Shown in pieces: positions 1 to 11,825 of a stretch of DNA of 64,000 nucleotides. The stretch covers positions 2,008,501-2,072,500 of the forward strand of contig NC_089866.1 in the NCBI RefSeq assembly GCF_036373705.1. Direction: 5' to 3'. Position 1 is the first letter of the stretch, and every line of letters begins with the position of its first letter. This stretch comes from Amia ocellicauda (taxonomy: Eukaryota > Chordata > Actinopteri > Amiiformes > Amiidae). A model generated the notes under the pieces. That model searched no databases and was not told the DNA's origin. It was given only the letters and a program-made list of their open reading frames with translations. Made by a program: the position numbers and the translations under genes.

Positions 1-14
1 GTGGGCGAACTCAC

Positions 15-3000
15 CAGGAGGAAGAAGTACCAGGGCAGGGGGACGCCGTACTCCCCGGGGAACACGGCCTCGACGTACCAGGCCACCAGCCCGTACAGCA
101 CGGCGTCCAGCAGCAGCATGCCCATCACCTGCGCCAGTGAGAACGTGTCGTCCACCGTCACCGCGTCGAACAGGTTGGTCCACTGGATCCCCGTCCCTGA
201 AGGCAGCAGACAGACATGCGCACACACACGTACAGAGAGACTTTTAGATTACACAGAAACATGTGTGTGTGGACCACGTGCCGCACTCGGAAAACCTCGG
301 TTTTGTGCCACTGACCTTTGCCCTCGAACATGCCGATGAGCTGGGCGCCCATGGCCATGCCCACGTTGGACACCAGGCAGGCGGACACCTTCTGCGCGTG
401 CGACAGCAGATCGTAGCGCGGCGAGATGAACACGTAGGGGATGTAGGTCAGGAAGTAGATGAAGCCACCCGCTGCTGCCGCCACATTGGCTGAGGAAGAG
501 GAAGAGGAAGAGGAGGATGGTGAGGCGACTCAAAGATGTCAGCCACCATCCGCGCAGAGATGAGTGGGTTGGTTTCTTCGGTAGTACGCAAGAATGAAAA
601 GATCTGGCCAACGAACTCAGCTTCAGACTACTTTGTTTATTGTCTTTTCACCGCTGTGATGCCTCAGACTCCCCTGTGGGAAATGACAGGGGTCTGATAG
701 CATCTGCCAATCTGCACTGGTGGGGAATAAGGAATGGCAAACACGAGCCAAGTACCAGAGGACATTCAACACAGGCCGATTGAGGGAACTGCAATTATCG
801 CACCTGTCCGCAGGGAAAGGGGATAAAGCTGAACGGGGTAATTACAGCGCAGACAGCCTTGCGTTTTTGCATGCCAACACGTTAACTAGTAAACAAGAGC
901 AATACGGTACACAATTATGGTTCTGCACACAGGAGAGACAAGCAGAGAACAAATGGGCCACCCTGTGCCATGACAGGGAATCATCCTTACTAAGCAGTGA
1001 AATCAGACGACACGTGTCTGGGGGCATCGCCGAGTCCGCAACACGAGATATGCATAGATTCTCGTGGCTCAATGGGAAATAAGGAGAGAGGAAGGGAATT
1101 ATTAGATCATTAATTAGCCGGTTCCTGAAGGGCCGGGGCTTTCTGTGAAAGAGGATTCGCCGGCCGGTTAGAAACCCACGCGCGAGACTTTCAGGTTCTG
1201 CTGGTCGGTCTGGCCGAGCTCGATCCAGAGCACTGAGGACAGTCAGAGGTGCGGCGCCACGGTCTTGGGGCTACATCCACATCCCGTACAAAACAATTCG
1301 TTTACAGGGAATAAAAAACATTACCGTCTCCGTGCTGTCAGAGTGTCAGCGTCAGATCACGACCGCCACAAGAGCAGGCCGTGCAGCACGTCACGCTCAA
1401 CACTTCTCAGACTGAAGTGGAGATGAAACTGAAGTGGAAATCTCAATCTCAATCTACATCTCTGCTCAAAGCAATTAACAAAACCGTGTGAGGCAATATC
1501 TGAAGTTTTTTTTTTTTTATTAGTATTTTTTTTCTATGCCTGACACGCTCTCTTCAAGGCTTTCCTGGAATGAGATTCATAAATCAAGTGGATATTGGCT
1601 GCTTCTAAGACAGGACCTCAGAAAACCAGAGCGTGACAATCGTGAGCCAAATCAAGCGGGGGTCTTTAGGACTTATTCTCCTTAGACGGCCAGGCCTCCG
1701 TCCGATCCACCTCTCCATGTGCCAGGAGCAGACTACTCCGGACTGACAGGAGGATCCCGTACGTGTCACCCGATGCCGACAAACACTTCAGGAGGATGGA
1801 CACAAAGCCATCAACTGACACCAGGGTTTCTCCCAGGAGCCTCTCTGGTATCCAGAAGACGGGTGCTCTGCTTAGGGACGTGGCTTTAATTATTTAAACC
1901 CTCGTGTGTCAGAGAGAGAGGCTGTCAGACCGAGCACAGTGAGGCAAACCTCTGACTTTAACAGTCCTTTGCACAACACACTTATTGCTCGCTGCTGGTC
2001 TGAATTTGGGGTTTGCACTCGGGTGGAGAAGTCGCAGCAGGGATCTAACATGAGGCTCACGTTCGTGGATTTCACTTTTAGACAATTGCCAGTGGTTTCA
2101 TTTTCATTCCAGTAATACGGGAACATCGAGTCTGCCGACAACTCAACGCTTTTTGAATGTTCGCCAATTTGTTTATGTTGCATACAAAACAAAGGAATCC
2201 ACATTTAATCAGGCTCCAGGGCACGTTCGCCACAAACCGCACAGGCTCCATCCTCCGTCTTCCACCCGCTCCTAATAAAGAGGCCACAGCCAGCATCACA
2301 ATGCGACAGACCCACCGGGGAGCAACACACGCTCAGCCCGGGTCCCACAGGGAAGAACGCCGAGCTCCAGCCAGGCTCGAGCACAGACAGGCGGCGTGGG
2401 CAGAGGAGAGCTCTGGACCAACAGGGGTCCATCAACGCCCCCAGGGAGTGCGACGGACGGGCACGGGACACGGCAGCGGCTCTCCGACTCAGCGAGGAGC
2501 GACGGCTGGTCACACGGTACCCTCCTGCCCGCAGTGAAGCATCTACCTTCTTTCATACCAATGCCACAGAATGCACCCACCTCTGGAGAAGAAGGCGCTG
2601 ATCATGAAGCTGAAGTTGATGGTAGACACAGCGAAGGTCAGCAGGAAGGCGAAGACCAGCGTGGGGTCGCTGTAGGTCAGCACCGCACCATTGGGGCTCA
2701 CCTGGACCGGGGAGGGGGGGGCGACAGTGCATTCAGTGTGGAAACGTGTGAAAACCATGATAACCACAAAAACTACAACCCTGATCGTAGCGAGGATGAT
2801 GAGGAGGACGTCAACACTGACCTTCACGCAGAAGAGTAGCGTGACGAAGAAAACCGAGATGATGAGGAAGAGGAAAAACATGAGGAACCAGGCGGTCCAG
2901 TGCAGCCAGTTACTGAGACCCATCATCCGCATGTACTCCTGAAACAACAAATCAATCGAATCCATCAATCAATCCCTACTGAGTTGATAAAGCCCCCTCC

Positions 3001-6000
3001 TCCCACCCTGCGCACACCGAGCCTCACCTTGAGCTTCCTCTCCTTCTCCTGCACCACGGCGCGCACGATGTTCAGGGCGGTGTAGGTAAAGCTGAGCACC
3101 AGCAGCAGGGGCAGCTGGTTCTGGATAGCCAAGATGAAGAAGTCGTTGATGTAGGGCGGGAAGGGGAAGCGGGACATCCAGACGCGGACATGCTGCACCG
3201 GCGGGGCGCCCAGCAGGCCGGCCCGGGCGCGGATGATGGCCTGGTTGGCCGCGTGCTGCACTGACAGGAAGCCCTCGCGGTAGTAGCCTGCGGGCGAGAG
3301 GAGGAGAGAGTGAGGGAGCGAGGCGGGGAGTGGGGCAGACATTAAGGCCTCGAGTGCATGACATCACGGCGACGGGGCGGTGCCGGCGGTGTTCAAGACA
3401 GATTGAGGGTCTCTCACCTGGGGTGCCCCCCTCAGCATCCTTGCGCTCCCTGGGCCCTGGGAGCTGGAACAGGGGGAAGAGGTTGAGTGTGTGCCAGTCA
3501 CGGTCGTTGTTGGGGTTCAGCTCGGACTTCTCCGACGATGGGGCATTGCGGGGGCTGTACTTGAACCTCAGGTGGTATCTCACCTGGACCAAAAGAAATG
3601 GTAGATGGTGGTGGTGGAGGGGAAGACAAAAAATAAATAAATAATCTCTCCTGCTTAGTGTCAAGATCTCTCCTAGATAGAGTCAGCATCCCTGAGAAAC
3701 TTCAACCTCTTCAACCTCCTCCCTCTCCTCTCCCTCCACCTCTCCTCCTCGGAGCCCGGCCCTTACCTGCAGGGGCAGCGGCTCGTCATCGCTAGTGAAG
3801 ACGTGATCGAAGACCAGCGCTGCCAGAATCTTGCCCGACCGCGGGTCGGTCTTCACATAGTGCTCGAACTCCTGCTCGGTGCCGAAGCCGCGAACTGCAG
3901 GGAGGAGCAGAGTGAACGGTGAGAGAGCGGCCGAGCGCACGGAGGGACCTCCTCGCCATGTAGCGGCACGTCGATCACATGACGATGCTAATGTGTGACT
4001 GGAATGGTTACGGTACTTACTCTGCTGGGTAGCGAGACACAGGGCCTCGTGGCGTTTATCACGTTAAAGTGTACTCATGCTCAGAAAACTGTACAAAAAA
4101 AAAGCCCCCCCCCCCTCCTTCCTGAAACAGACACAGTGTCCGACTGCCCACATGAAGTCTGGGGGTGGGGTTCTGCAGTAGTTGCAGTCGAATGGTGACA
4201 AAAACTAAAACAAGGGCAAGACGTTGTAAACATAGTGAAGTTGAGCACCAGCACTAGATATGTCAAACCAGCGAGAACACTAAATCCAAGACAAAACTGC
4301 CTAGTTTAAATCAAGCCCTGAACCTGGCCTGATACCAAGTATAAAGCTAGGAGACTGATAACACGAATCAGCACTTAGCCAGCATGGAGAATGCATCATG
4401 CAAATAAAAACAACAGCAATAAGAAAAACACTACAGTGTCCCAAAACAAGGGCTGAAAGGGCCCTGAAGGAACAGGTTTCTAAAGAATTGAGAGCATGCA
4501 CACACAGACAGCACTGTAATAACCATCCCACTGGCGTCATCTTGAGAAACGGCTTTAATTCCATTTGTAAAAGACATTTGTTCTTATGTTTAAACATGGA
4601 TCTGAAACTAAGAGATAACTTTTCCTAACATTTTATTTATCCCCCTCAGAGCCCTTAATTCAGACACCGCAGTCCTGCAGCACTTCCTGACCGGGTCTGC
4701 GATCACTCACCTTCGCTGATGGCCATGTGGCCGAGGCTCTTCTGCACATCGGTGGCAATCTGCCGCACTGCGCTGGCATTGCCGGGGATGTAGGCCAGCT
4801 GGAGGGAGTCCCAGAACAGCGGCCAGGGCAGGCCGGACAGGGAGAAGGAGTTGAAGGAGGTGGCGTTGGGGAAGGTGGTGGAGCTGACCCTCTGACGCAG
4901 CACGATGAGGATCGCGGCGAACAGCAGCGGCAGCACGATCTCAATCACTGTCACCAGGATCTGACGCTTCTGCACACAGGTGGGGAAAATAAACCCATGG
5001 GTCAGCACACCTGGGACCGCTCGACCCGCTGGCACAATTACACGCCAACAAACATCGTTTTAGAAAAACATTTGGATGGGGGACCTCTGAATAGCCTCCG
5101 AGTGCTGAGGGGTGGACAGTGGGCAGCATCAGGTCCGAGCCCAGAGCTCTTAGATCAGTGGTCTCTAACCCTGGTCCTGGAGAGCCCCTGTCCAGACTAT
5201 TTTTGTGGTGGCCCTTCCAACACCAATTTCTGATCAATGAAGCAGGTGGTTTTGTAAATTCAGTCATTTTGAAACCACTGGAGCAATCCCCTGTATACTC
5301 AGCCTGTCGAGGCAATATCATCCTTAGTTGGGTTGCTTTAATTGATTAATAACTCCCATGTGTGCCCAGTGTTTAGAAATTAGTGATTTAAGGAGACCTC
5401 TAAAGTGAATTGGGGCTCTCCTGGACCAGGGCTGGAGACCACTGTCTTAGACATTATTCCAGTACGAAACCCTGTAAGTCTGAAAACCCAGAGGATTCCA
5501 GCTAGCGTGCTCCAGCATGGCCTGAATTACAGCTGTAAGACCCAGTTTTCCAGAGCTGGAAGGAAGCCGACTGCAGCACTTTTCGCGGCAGTGAGAATGT
5601 GTGTCAGTTAGCAGCTGGTAAAAACGAACGATGGGACCGACTGAGCCGCCATCACAGCACTGGCATCTGTCTGGGCAGTGGATGCAGATGAATACACCTT
5701 TTATTCGCAAATCACTCATATTTAATAGTGTTCTCTTTTTCAAAGGGAAAAATAAAATAAAAATAGAAATTCACAGGAACGCAGACGCACAGGACGCCCG
5801 CGGGGAGGGACAAGGCTGCACAGACTGTTCTGAGCTCTAACCCGGTTTCTGTGGAAAAACGTGCGCTCTCATATCTTCTGCCAATCTGCTCCCAATCATT
5901 TCCATTTTCGTCCCTTTGTGCTGCCGGTGCTCTAAATAGGAAGAAATAATTTCATCTGTCTTCAAAAAGTCAGTACATATGGAAAAGAAAAAAGCAAATC

Positions 6001-7300
6001 AAGAAAAAGGTCTCCCAGCTTCTGTAGGATGGTTCACATGTTTTACAGCTCTGAAATCCTAGAAGTGGGGGTACTGATGGGTTCTGTAAACTGGTTTATT
6101 TCACACCCGGGGGGCTTGTATTAAATTGGTTGCCCCTTTACGAGCCCTGCCTCCACAGGCTTTACAACACAAGAGCAGTGCAGTCAGCGTGCGTGGATGA
6201 GTCTGTTCATCGTCGCTGCACAATGACACCGAATGGCAACGTCTCTGGACACCGTCCTGTAGTGAAATCGTCCCACACCCCCACTCCCTGGACCCACGGC
6301 CTCACAGTCTCAAGGACAAAAGCACGACAGGGTGCAAAATAATGACATGCTTTTATTTTCCTTACACCGAACAAAAGTACAGATCTGATCGCTTTGGTTG
6401 AACATGCAGCCCGTTTCAGATTGCAAATCACACAATTACCGTGGACTAATGCAGAGAGAGGGGGAGAAAATAAAAAAACGTGCTTTTCCGTTGTGTTCAA
6501 TCGAGTTTGTTTCCCAGCAACCACACTGGGATACGAGTGTGCCCAGCACAGATTAGACGGAGCTAAATTGATTTTTATGCTTTCGCACCTACCTATAATC
6601 CTTCTGAAAGTGCTCCATTGTGCAACTCTTTTTTCGGAGCATGTGCACTCAGGAAATTAAGCCCAAGGATCCATTACCAACCTGAGGCTGATTGACAAGC
6701 GTGGGTTTTAGCATTATCACTCCCAATTTGTTTATTTGTCGTTATTGTTCTTCTCCTCTCACTAAGTATTCTGTACTCTTTCATTCCCACTTTTGGCTTC
6801 AGCAAACAGGTACACAGCTGCACCAATCAAGGGGAAGCAGGAGGGACACACACACACACACAGGGCTACAGTTTGAGCAGAGAACGTCACACGTGGCGTT
6901 CATTTCTGTAGCCTGCTCATATTTTGAACAATCGCAGAACATGCCAACACGCTCAGAGATGCGATCCCTTTGCAAAGTAGGGAATTATCAAGGCACAAAC
7001 CCAACCACAGCGGACAAATTAGATATTTAATCAAACTAATGAGTCAACTCGTAACGATGCATGATGTGACAACAAGGAGGAAACGTGTAAAATGCGGGCC
7101 AAAAGGAACACAGATAAATACATCAATTATATAAAGACTCATTGTTATTACGGGCCAGGTCTACTTCTACGACCTCAGCTGCAATGCCCCCAGCTGCTCT
7201 GAAAGTGGGACGGGCGGTCTGTGACCAACCAGACGGAGCGCTTTACCTGTTGGATGTAATTCTTCCAGAGGAGGAGGCGGAACTGCCGCAGCACAGCCAT
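15..7300 (-). CDS. abca3: ABCA3 phospholipid transporter, N-terminal part (gene runs off the left edge)
   Basis: ABCA3 is an ABC-A lipid exporter that loads phosphatidylcholine and related lipids into lamellar bodies and other lysosome-related organelles. Ten coding exons, in transcript order: 7247-7300, 4711-4969, 3767-3894, 3418-3583, 3028-3287, 2822-2938, 2581-2701, 316-489, 15-196 are the nine resolved here after counting the ATG exon first; all have GT..AG ends and compatible phases and give about 487 residues. The start [18 protein letters not shown] matches ABCA3 and keeps the xLxxKN-type lysosomal sorting motif. TM1 is near residues 22-42. A large luminal loop follows, with an NAT glycosylation site near 55. 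TM2 lies near 250-275, the EYMRMMGL coupling-helix motif at 290-297, and further membrane helices to about 487. Both nucleotide-binding domains are outside the window. The neighbouring ABCA17 paralogue is the main alternative, but the N-terminus fits ABCA3 better. Confidence 0.88.
4970..7246 (-). other. abca3 first coding intron
   Basis: This intron separates the 18-codon ATG exon from the TM1 exon. It carries a 289-bp hAT-type MITE at 5156-5444 and otherwise unremarkable AT-rich sequence with a short CA run near 6846-6862. I see no exon or RNA gene in it. Confidence 0.7.
5156..5444. mobile_element. Non-autonomous hAT-type MITE with target-site duplication
   Basis: The ends are long inverted repeats. 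The left end starts CAGTGGTCTCTAACCCTGG and the right end reads back as CAGTGGTCTCCAGCCCTGG, with similarity over about 33 bp. The flanking 8-mers are TCTTAGAT (5148-5155) and TCTTAGAC (5445-5452), an 8-bp duplication with one mismatch, as expected of hAT transposition. The 289-bp element has no coding capacity. Confidence 0.8.
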
Positions 7301-7339
7301 GTTCCCGAGAGTGTGTGGAGGCGCCCGGCACGACAGGAC
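7301..7339 (-). other. abca3: abca3 5' UTR portion of the ATG exon
   Basis: The ATG-bearing exon extends upstream to a splice acceptor at 7340-7341. On the minus strand a pyrimidine-rich run ends in CGCGCAG immediately before this point. This means abca3 has at least one non-coding first exon further right, as in mammals, where the first ABCA3 exons are untranslated. Confidence 0.6.
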
Positions 7340-9617
7340 CTGCGCGGGGGAGAGAGGGGACAGGTGAGCGCCGGCACAGAACACACCACCGACAGCACGA
7401 GAGACAGAGCCGAGGCTGCAGAGACCGCCAAACATCAGAGCCCAGGTGTAGCTTAAGAGACCCCCCAAAGCAAGGACAGTCAAACCCTTTTTGTGATGCT
7501 TTGCTTGAGGAGAGATTTTAGAAGCAGAGGCCAAGTAGGTCAAAACAGCAAATTCCACAAGGTGGCCAAAATAAAAGGCGGGCAGCATTAACAAAATAAC
7601 CGGGAATCACAATGGCACTATTGGCGGTGTTATTGCAGAAGCAGTCAGTTCCTTTAATTGTAAAATGAAACCATGCGCTCTCTTTTCTCCGAAGGAGCCC
7701 AGTTTGTCTATAAGCCTGATAATAACTTGCATCAATCAAAGATTCAATAAATCAAGGCTGGAATCAGACACAGTAATGCGCCCACATCCTGTGCCATGTC
7801 ACTGCAGTTACTGGACAATGCTTTGCCAATACTGGACATTATGGTGGTAATTCTGGCAAAATGTGATTGGACTCAAGTTGCACAATAAAATAGTTATAAA
7901 CAATGTTTGATTTAGATTATTATTACGCCATATCTTTGTAACCCTTAGCAAAGACGGCTGTTACACAATCAAACATATCAAACATATCACGAGGAAACGC
8001 TCTGCAAAAAAATTAGGAGTAGACAATAAGACAAAAACAAAACAAAACAAAAAAAACCGGCTGATGACTCATGAGCGAGAAGTCACCAGGGTTCATCAGA
8101 TGAGGCTACAATAGGGCACTGTCTGATTATTTGCAAAAATGCAGATAAGTCCCCGAGTGAGTGAGTTTGTCCCCGTGGCGTCTGGATCCGGGACCAAACA
8201 AACAAAAACAAGGCAAGGAGCAGAGGCAGACAGGTGCTCTTAAAACAACAGTAAGAGCCATTCCATTTGCACAGACCGGTTTCAGCTAATAACACTGCGG
8301 CTCCATCCGGCTCCAGGAAACTAAAGTGTTTTTTAATCCTGTGCCAATGTGTGTGAATTTGCATGGAGCACGTCAGAGACAAGAGCGCATGGGTTCTCAT
8401 TAACCTGGGCAGGCAGAGATCGCTGGACAGGGAGTCTAATCAGCTCAGGCACATTCATGACCAGGTCCTGTCTATCAGAGCCACACAGCCTGTTTAAGCT
8501 TCTCCGTTTTCCCAGAATCCCCCTCTTTATTCCAACAGGTAAAAATATTCTTGTGACGAAGAAAATGTTGGCTTTCGAGCAGATCTGCCTAACTTTCTGC
8601 TCCCTGCTCCTCACATATTTGAAGCTGCTGATGTAGTGCAGAGATCTATCACACTCTGACAGGGGAAACAGCAAAATGCCCAAATCCTGGCGAAATACTT
8701 CAGCAGCCAGCTGTTGCATCCGGGTAATAAGTTACCATTTAATGCAACAGGACTGAAGAAAAAATATATATATATATTCCATCTCTTCACAAGGTGATCG
8801 AGTTCAGCCAGGTGTTTGCTTGTTTATTCGAAGCAGTGTGGCTCAAATATGACCAACTGCTCTGTTGCTGGGAATGAGTTTCTTGGAGGGATGGGGGCAG
8901 CATGGGGTTATCTGAAACCCCCCAAAAATAGATTTGAACCAAGTGGTGCTGCTCTGGGTCACCAAGGCCAAGAGAGCACTTGATGAGACAAAAGACACAA
9001 ATGCTAATGGTTGTTTTGCCCCAAAAGTCCAAACCAAGCCTTCCCCCTCCTGCAAACAACTGAATCCTGCCCTACAGGCCTCACAATCCTCAGTGTCCTT
9101 GTATGCGGTGGTCATTCTCTCCACTCACAGAGACAACGTTTTGCCAGATATGTCCGTCTCACCGGTTTCCCAGCAGGTGCTGCAGCGCTAATAGCTGAAG
9201 GGCACCGATAAATCCCCCGGGATGCCCTTCCCCGCAGACCAGGGCAGACCAGCACCGCTCCGGCAGGACGGCCCGGTTAGGAAGCCGCACGTTTAAGTGC
9301 CTCATGAAGGACATTGTGAGCTGCACGTCATTCAGATACTACAACTGTGTGGAGCCACATTGCCCTGGTTTACATTTCACAAAGAGGTTTCTCCTGCAGG
9401 CTGAAAAAACCCAACGAACCAGCTTGACTGCCATTATATTTGCAAGACACCCCCCCCCCAGCACACCGACTGCTTTAAACAGAAAGACATGAATCCATCA
9501 GATTACTGTATCAAACTACAGCTGAGAAAAGGTTACACTGTTACAGGACTGATAACTCCAGCTTTTAAATTAAGACCAATGCAGGCTTTTGAGGTGTTAG
9601 GTTATATCACATTTCAC

Positions 9618-9661
<44 letters not shown>

Positions 9662-10497
9662 GATAGAAAGTGCGTTTATATACATTATATATAGACAAAG
9701 ACAACATACAGTGTATGCACATATGTTCGTATGAATATTCAGTGTTTTTCCTGAACCAATGATGTCATTTGATATGATGCAAGGCCGTGTTCATCAATAA
9801 TAAAAAATACTGAACAAATGTACACTCATCTGGTTGTGTACGTGTTTACATATGAAGTCTGAAATGACAAATGGCAAAATTCACAAAGCTGTACATACAG
9901 CCGATTGTCGATATTTCTACCTATATATTTCTACTGGGGATGTTATCGCAGGAAATCGTGAGCAATGGCGAGATCCTGATGGAAGGGAAATTGTGTTAGT
10001 AAGAATTAATTCAATGCCAGCAGTGAAACTAAACATGTTTTGCTACACAAACACACTGTACTATTATTATTAGTAGTATTATTATTATTATGAATCATTT
10101 ATTATATATGACCTTATATATACAAATATACATGTACAGTAATTTGATGTCAAGGCAGACATTTAATTAGAAATATAATTATAAAACCATCTAATTTAAC
10201 ACGGCTTTTGGCTGTTCTAATGCATTTTTTAAAGCGTGTATACGTGTCTTATAGGAGGAAACGTATAATATAAATAAACCACAATATACGGCCACGACCG
10301 AACAAAACCATTAAACCAGGAATTCTCCGACCCGCCCGTCTGCGCCCTGATTGGCCCATCCCGAATTTCGGCCCTCGCTGATTGGACGCCGGGCCCTTCA
10401 ATCCCACTTCCTGGGTGCTCCAGGGGAAAACAATGCTATCGCCATAGGACCTCCGTGCAGACAAAGCGGCCGGAGAGACGCGTCGCTGAAACGTTAC
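7340..10497 (-). other. abca3 5' intron (inferred)
   Basis: No coding exon is visible here. The stretch is AT-rich and holds an (AT)n run near 8764-8778, a (CA)n microsatellite at 9620-9657 and ATT-rich sequence at 10060-10100. It is assigned as intron because the ATG exon begins with a splice acceptor and the nearest CpG-rich promoter-like region lies beyond 10.3 kb. Confidence 0.5.
9620..9657. repeat. (CA)n microsatellite
   Basis: An uninterrupted AC dinucleotide run of about 37 bp inside the inferred abca3 5' intron. Confidence 0.95.
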
Positions 10498-10905
10498 CTT
10501 TTACCGGCAGCGGGAGGGCTTTCCATCCAATCCCGGGGTCAGGCGAGCTCTTGCGGCGCACCGGTCTGTCTGTCTCTCCCAGGCGCACCGCGAAGCACAA
10601 GCGTCCGATTCTCCTTTAAAAAGCTGCGGTGCGTCTCTCGTCATCGGTCGGCGGGTGTGGGGGGGTCGTGGACACGCAGGACGCGCACGGTGCGGGGCGG
10701 CCGCTGGGCTCAGGTGCGGCGGGCGGACACTGCAGCACGGCCGGCGGGTCCGGCTCCTCTGCGCGCTGTGCGAGACGGCGGACCGTCAACACGGGCGTCA
10801 CGTGATGCGCGGAGCCCCCGTCACATGACCGGGGACAGGGCGCAGGTGCGCACCACGCCGCCCGGGACACACCTGCCCGCATCGGCCCAGCTCGGTGTGG
10901 AAAAC
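10320..10905 (-). promoter_or_regulatory. abca3: CpG-rich abca3 promoter region
   Basis: GC content and CpG density rise sharply here between AT-rich flanks. On the minus strand there are CCAAT boxes at 10350-10354 and 10381-10385. A palindromic E-box TCACGTGA lies at 10798-10805 and an M-box-like TCACATGA at about 10821-10828. A possible first-exon donor (AAAAG followed by GTAACG) lies at 10492-10497, which would make a non-coding exon end at 10498. The transcription start is not determined. Because the CCAAT boxes lie downstream of that donor, either several starts exist or NF-Y acts from inside the first intron. Confidence 0.5.
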
Positions 10906-11819
10906 AAGAGCTGTTGGGCATCATCCTCCGTACAGAACAGTTTTGGGAATGGGGTTTAATGTTACTGTTTCATAGAATACATAGGTGTGTTTTGTTGGGA
11001 ATTTAGCAGGAAAGTGAATTGTAGATTGAATTGAATACATTTAAACATTAATATCCCCAACCTAGCTCTAGTAGATCTGGGTTACCTGCAAAAAAGCAGC
11101 CAATGATTGTGGTGCATTTGCTATGGAATAACATGGCTTTCAGCACGGTTGACTCCATGTCAACATTAGTTCGCCTCACACACACACACATCCTTATCAT
11201 CAATCTTGAGTCAATATCCACTCCTTTCTTGCCACAGGTTCTTGGGATTCGATCACGTGAAAGTCTTTGTCCCAATATTGACCCATCAGTGGCCCACAGG
11301 GGCTGGGGATACAAAGGACATTGTGCAGCAGAAAACCTCTGCTGTTGCACTGACCTTCAACCCACACCTTTAAATAGCACAGTAACTTAATGGGAGGGAA
11401 ACATGCATTTCATCCCAAAAAATTATTTCCACTCAAATGTTCAATCTCAGCATTATAAATGTACCAAACAGTACAACAAAGGAACTACACATGAGGGAAG
11501 TGCTCAAAATAAGTGTGAAAAAGCAAACCAAGTGCTCTTAGGAGAAGAGTTTTGTAATCTGCAAATCGCTACTTCCACACACAACATAGAGCACTAAAAT
11601 TGCATTACATTTTAATACTGAGATTGAATAGTCGGGCATACAATAGTTTATGAGTGATTCAGGGTGAAAGCCTTCAGTATATATATTTTTAAAAGCATAA
11701 AACATCCACTGGCCTGGTTTAGTATAAGGAAGGACAAGTTTAGATTTCCTCCCATGCACATTAATACAATAATTAGTCAGAGACAAAAACAAAACCAATG
11801 AATCCTCCTCAAGCAAGAG
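10906..11819. other. Intergenic spacer between ccnf 3' end and abca3 promoter
   Basis: About 0.9 kb of AT-rich sequence with no gene, repeat or RNA that I can support. ccnf and abca3 are head-to-tail here, so ccnf readthrough would enter the abca3 promoter. Confidence 0.5.
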
Positions 11820-11825
11820 TTTATT
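11820..11825 (-). terminator. ccnf: Candidate ccnf polyadenylation signal
   Basis: The minus strand reads AATAAA, followed about 20 nt later by a G/T-rich run (TTGGTTTTGTTTTTGTC). That is the arrangement of a functional cleavage and polyadenylation site. It gives a 3' UTR of about 2.85 kb. I saw no equally good signal between here and the stop codon. Confidence 0.5.

Noticed and set aside
2969-3664. 231-codon minus-strand open frame
   Set aside because: It runs through two abca3 exons and the intron between them. The true exons use splice sites at 3418-3583 and 3028-3287, partly in another frame.
15-7300. ABCA17 or another ABCA paralogue instead of ABCA3
   Set aside because: The MAVLRQ start, the luminal loop and the neighbouring CCNF fit ABCA3 better. 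Certainty would need the nucleotide-binding domains outside the window.
10351-10959. 202-codon plus-strand open frame
   Set aside because: It lies in a CpG island where stops are rare. It has no recognisable domain and is opposite the abca3 promoter.
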